64,000 nucleotides of DNA from contig NC_019936.1 in the NCBI RefSeq assembly GCF_000327065.1, positions 992,001-1,056,000 on the forward strand. Reading direction: 5' to 3'. The stretch's first letter is position 1. Each line of letters starts with the position of its first letter. This stretch comes from Stutzerimonas stutzeri RCH2 (GTDB taxonomy: Bacteria > Pseudomonadota > Gammaproteobacteria > Pseudomonadales > Pseudomonadaceae). Both the position numbers and the translations under genes were made by a program. Below the pieces are notes generated by a model, which saw only the letters and a program-made list of their open reading frames with translations, was not told the origin of the DNA and made no database searches. This document shows, piece after piece, positions 62,789-64,000 of the stretch.

Positions 62789-64000
<1,212 letters not shown>

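Overview
The window is a piece of a gamma-proteobacterial chromosome, almost certainly a Pseudomonas of the stutzeri group (Stutzerimonas). The right 26 kb carries a typical pseudomonad core order: ssrA (tmRNA), dld-lutCBA-lldP with divergent lldR, smpB, ratA-rnfH, bamE/fur, recN, grpE-dnaK-dnaJ, dapB, carA-carB-greA, yhbY and the start of ftsH. The genus assignment rests on gene order and protein likeness recognised by eye, not on a database search.

The left 37.5 kb is mostly accessory DNA. A large tyrosine recombinase starts 98 bp from the 3' end of ssrA, the usual arrangement of an island integrated into tmRNA, and a second recombinase lies behind it. Running away from ssrA are: a 1.4 kb gene-free stretch with an 11-copy repeat array and a strongly folded 206-nt palindromic element; a chromate module (chrB-chrA-rhodanese); a nickel/cobalt-type efflux cluster (CsoR/RcnR-like repressor, RcnA-like exporter, membrane genes, and a divergent HupE operon) around a palindromic C-tract/G-tract operator; a PHP-ATPase (TrlF-type) plus Toprim gene pair that looks like an antiphage module; and an IS3-family element with a nonsense mutation. 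From 6.6 to 18.8 kb there are ordinary exchangeable metabolic genes (two DMT exporters, Lrp, AraC, LysR and TetR regulators, quinone or nitro reductases) with two broken genes. The first 6.3 kb holds an Lhr-like helicase, an uncharacterised gene under a LexA-type box, a degenerate tyrosine recombinase, a short IS-derived repeat and a Sel1/SEC-C protein.

Regulatory sites are unusually readable. There are three LexA boxes (an unknown gene, the second integrase, recN), two sigma-32 promoters (grpE, dnaK), paired TetR operators, paired LldR operators, a palindromic CsoR/RcnR-type operator, a perfect CRP/Vfr palindrome and a possible carA leader ORF that spans a terminator hairpin. The lactate genes form one regulon: LldR controls the permease LldP, LutABC oxidises L-lactate and Dld oxidises D-lactate. 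SmpB and tmRNA, the two halves of trans-translation, flank this regulon about 10 kb apart.

The best candidates for something new are the PHP-ATPase/Toprim pair, the 206-nt multi-hairpin element, and the LexA-controlled unknown gene beside the Lhr-like helicase. No copy of the ssrA 3' end was found by eye elsewhere in the window, so the distal end of the island is not defined.
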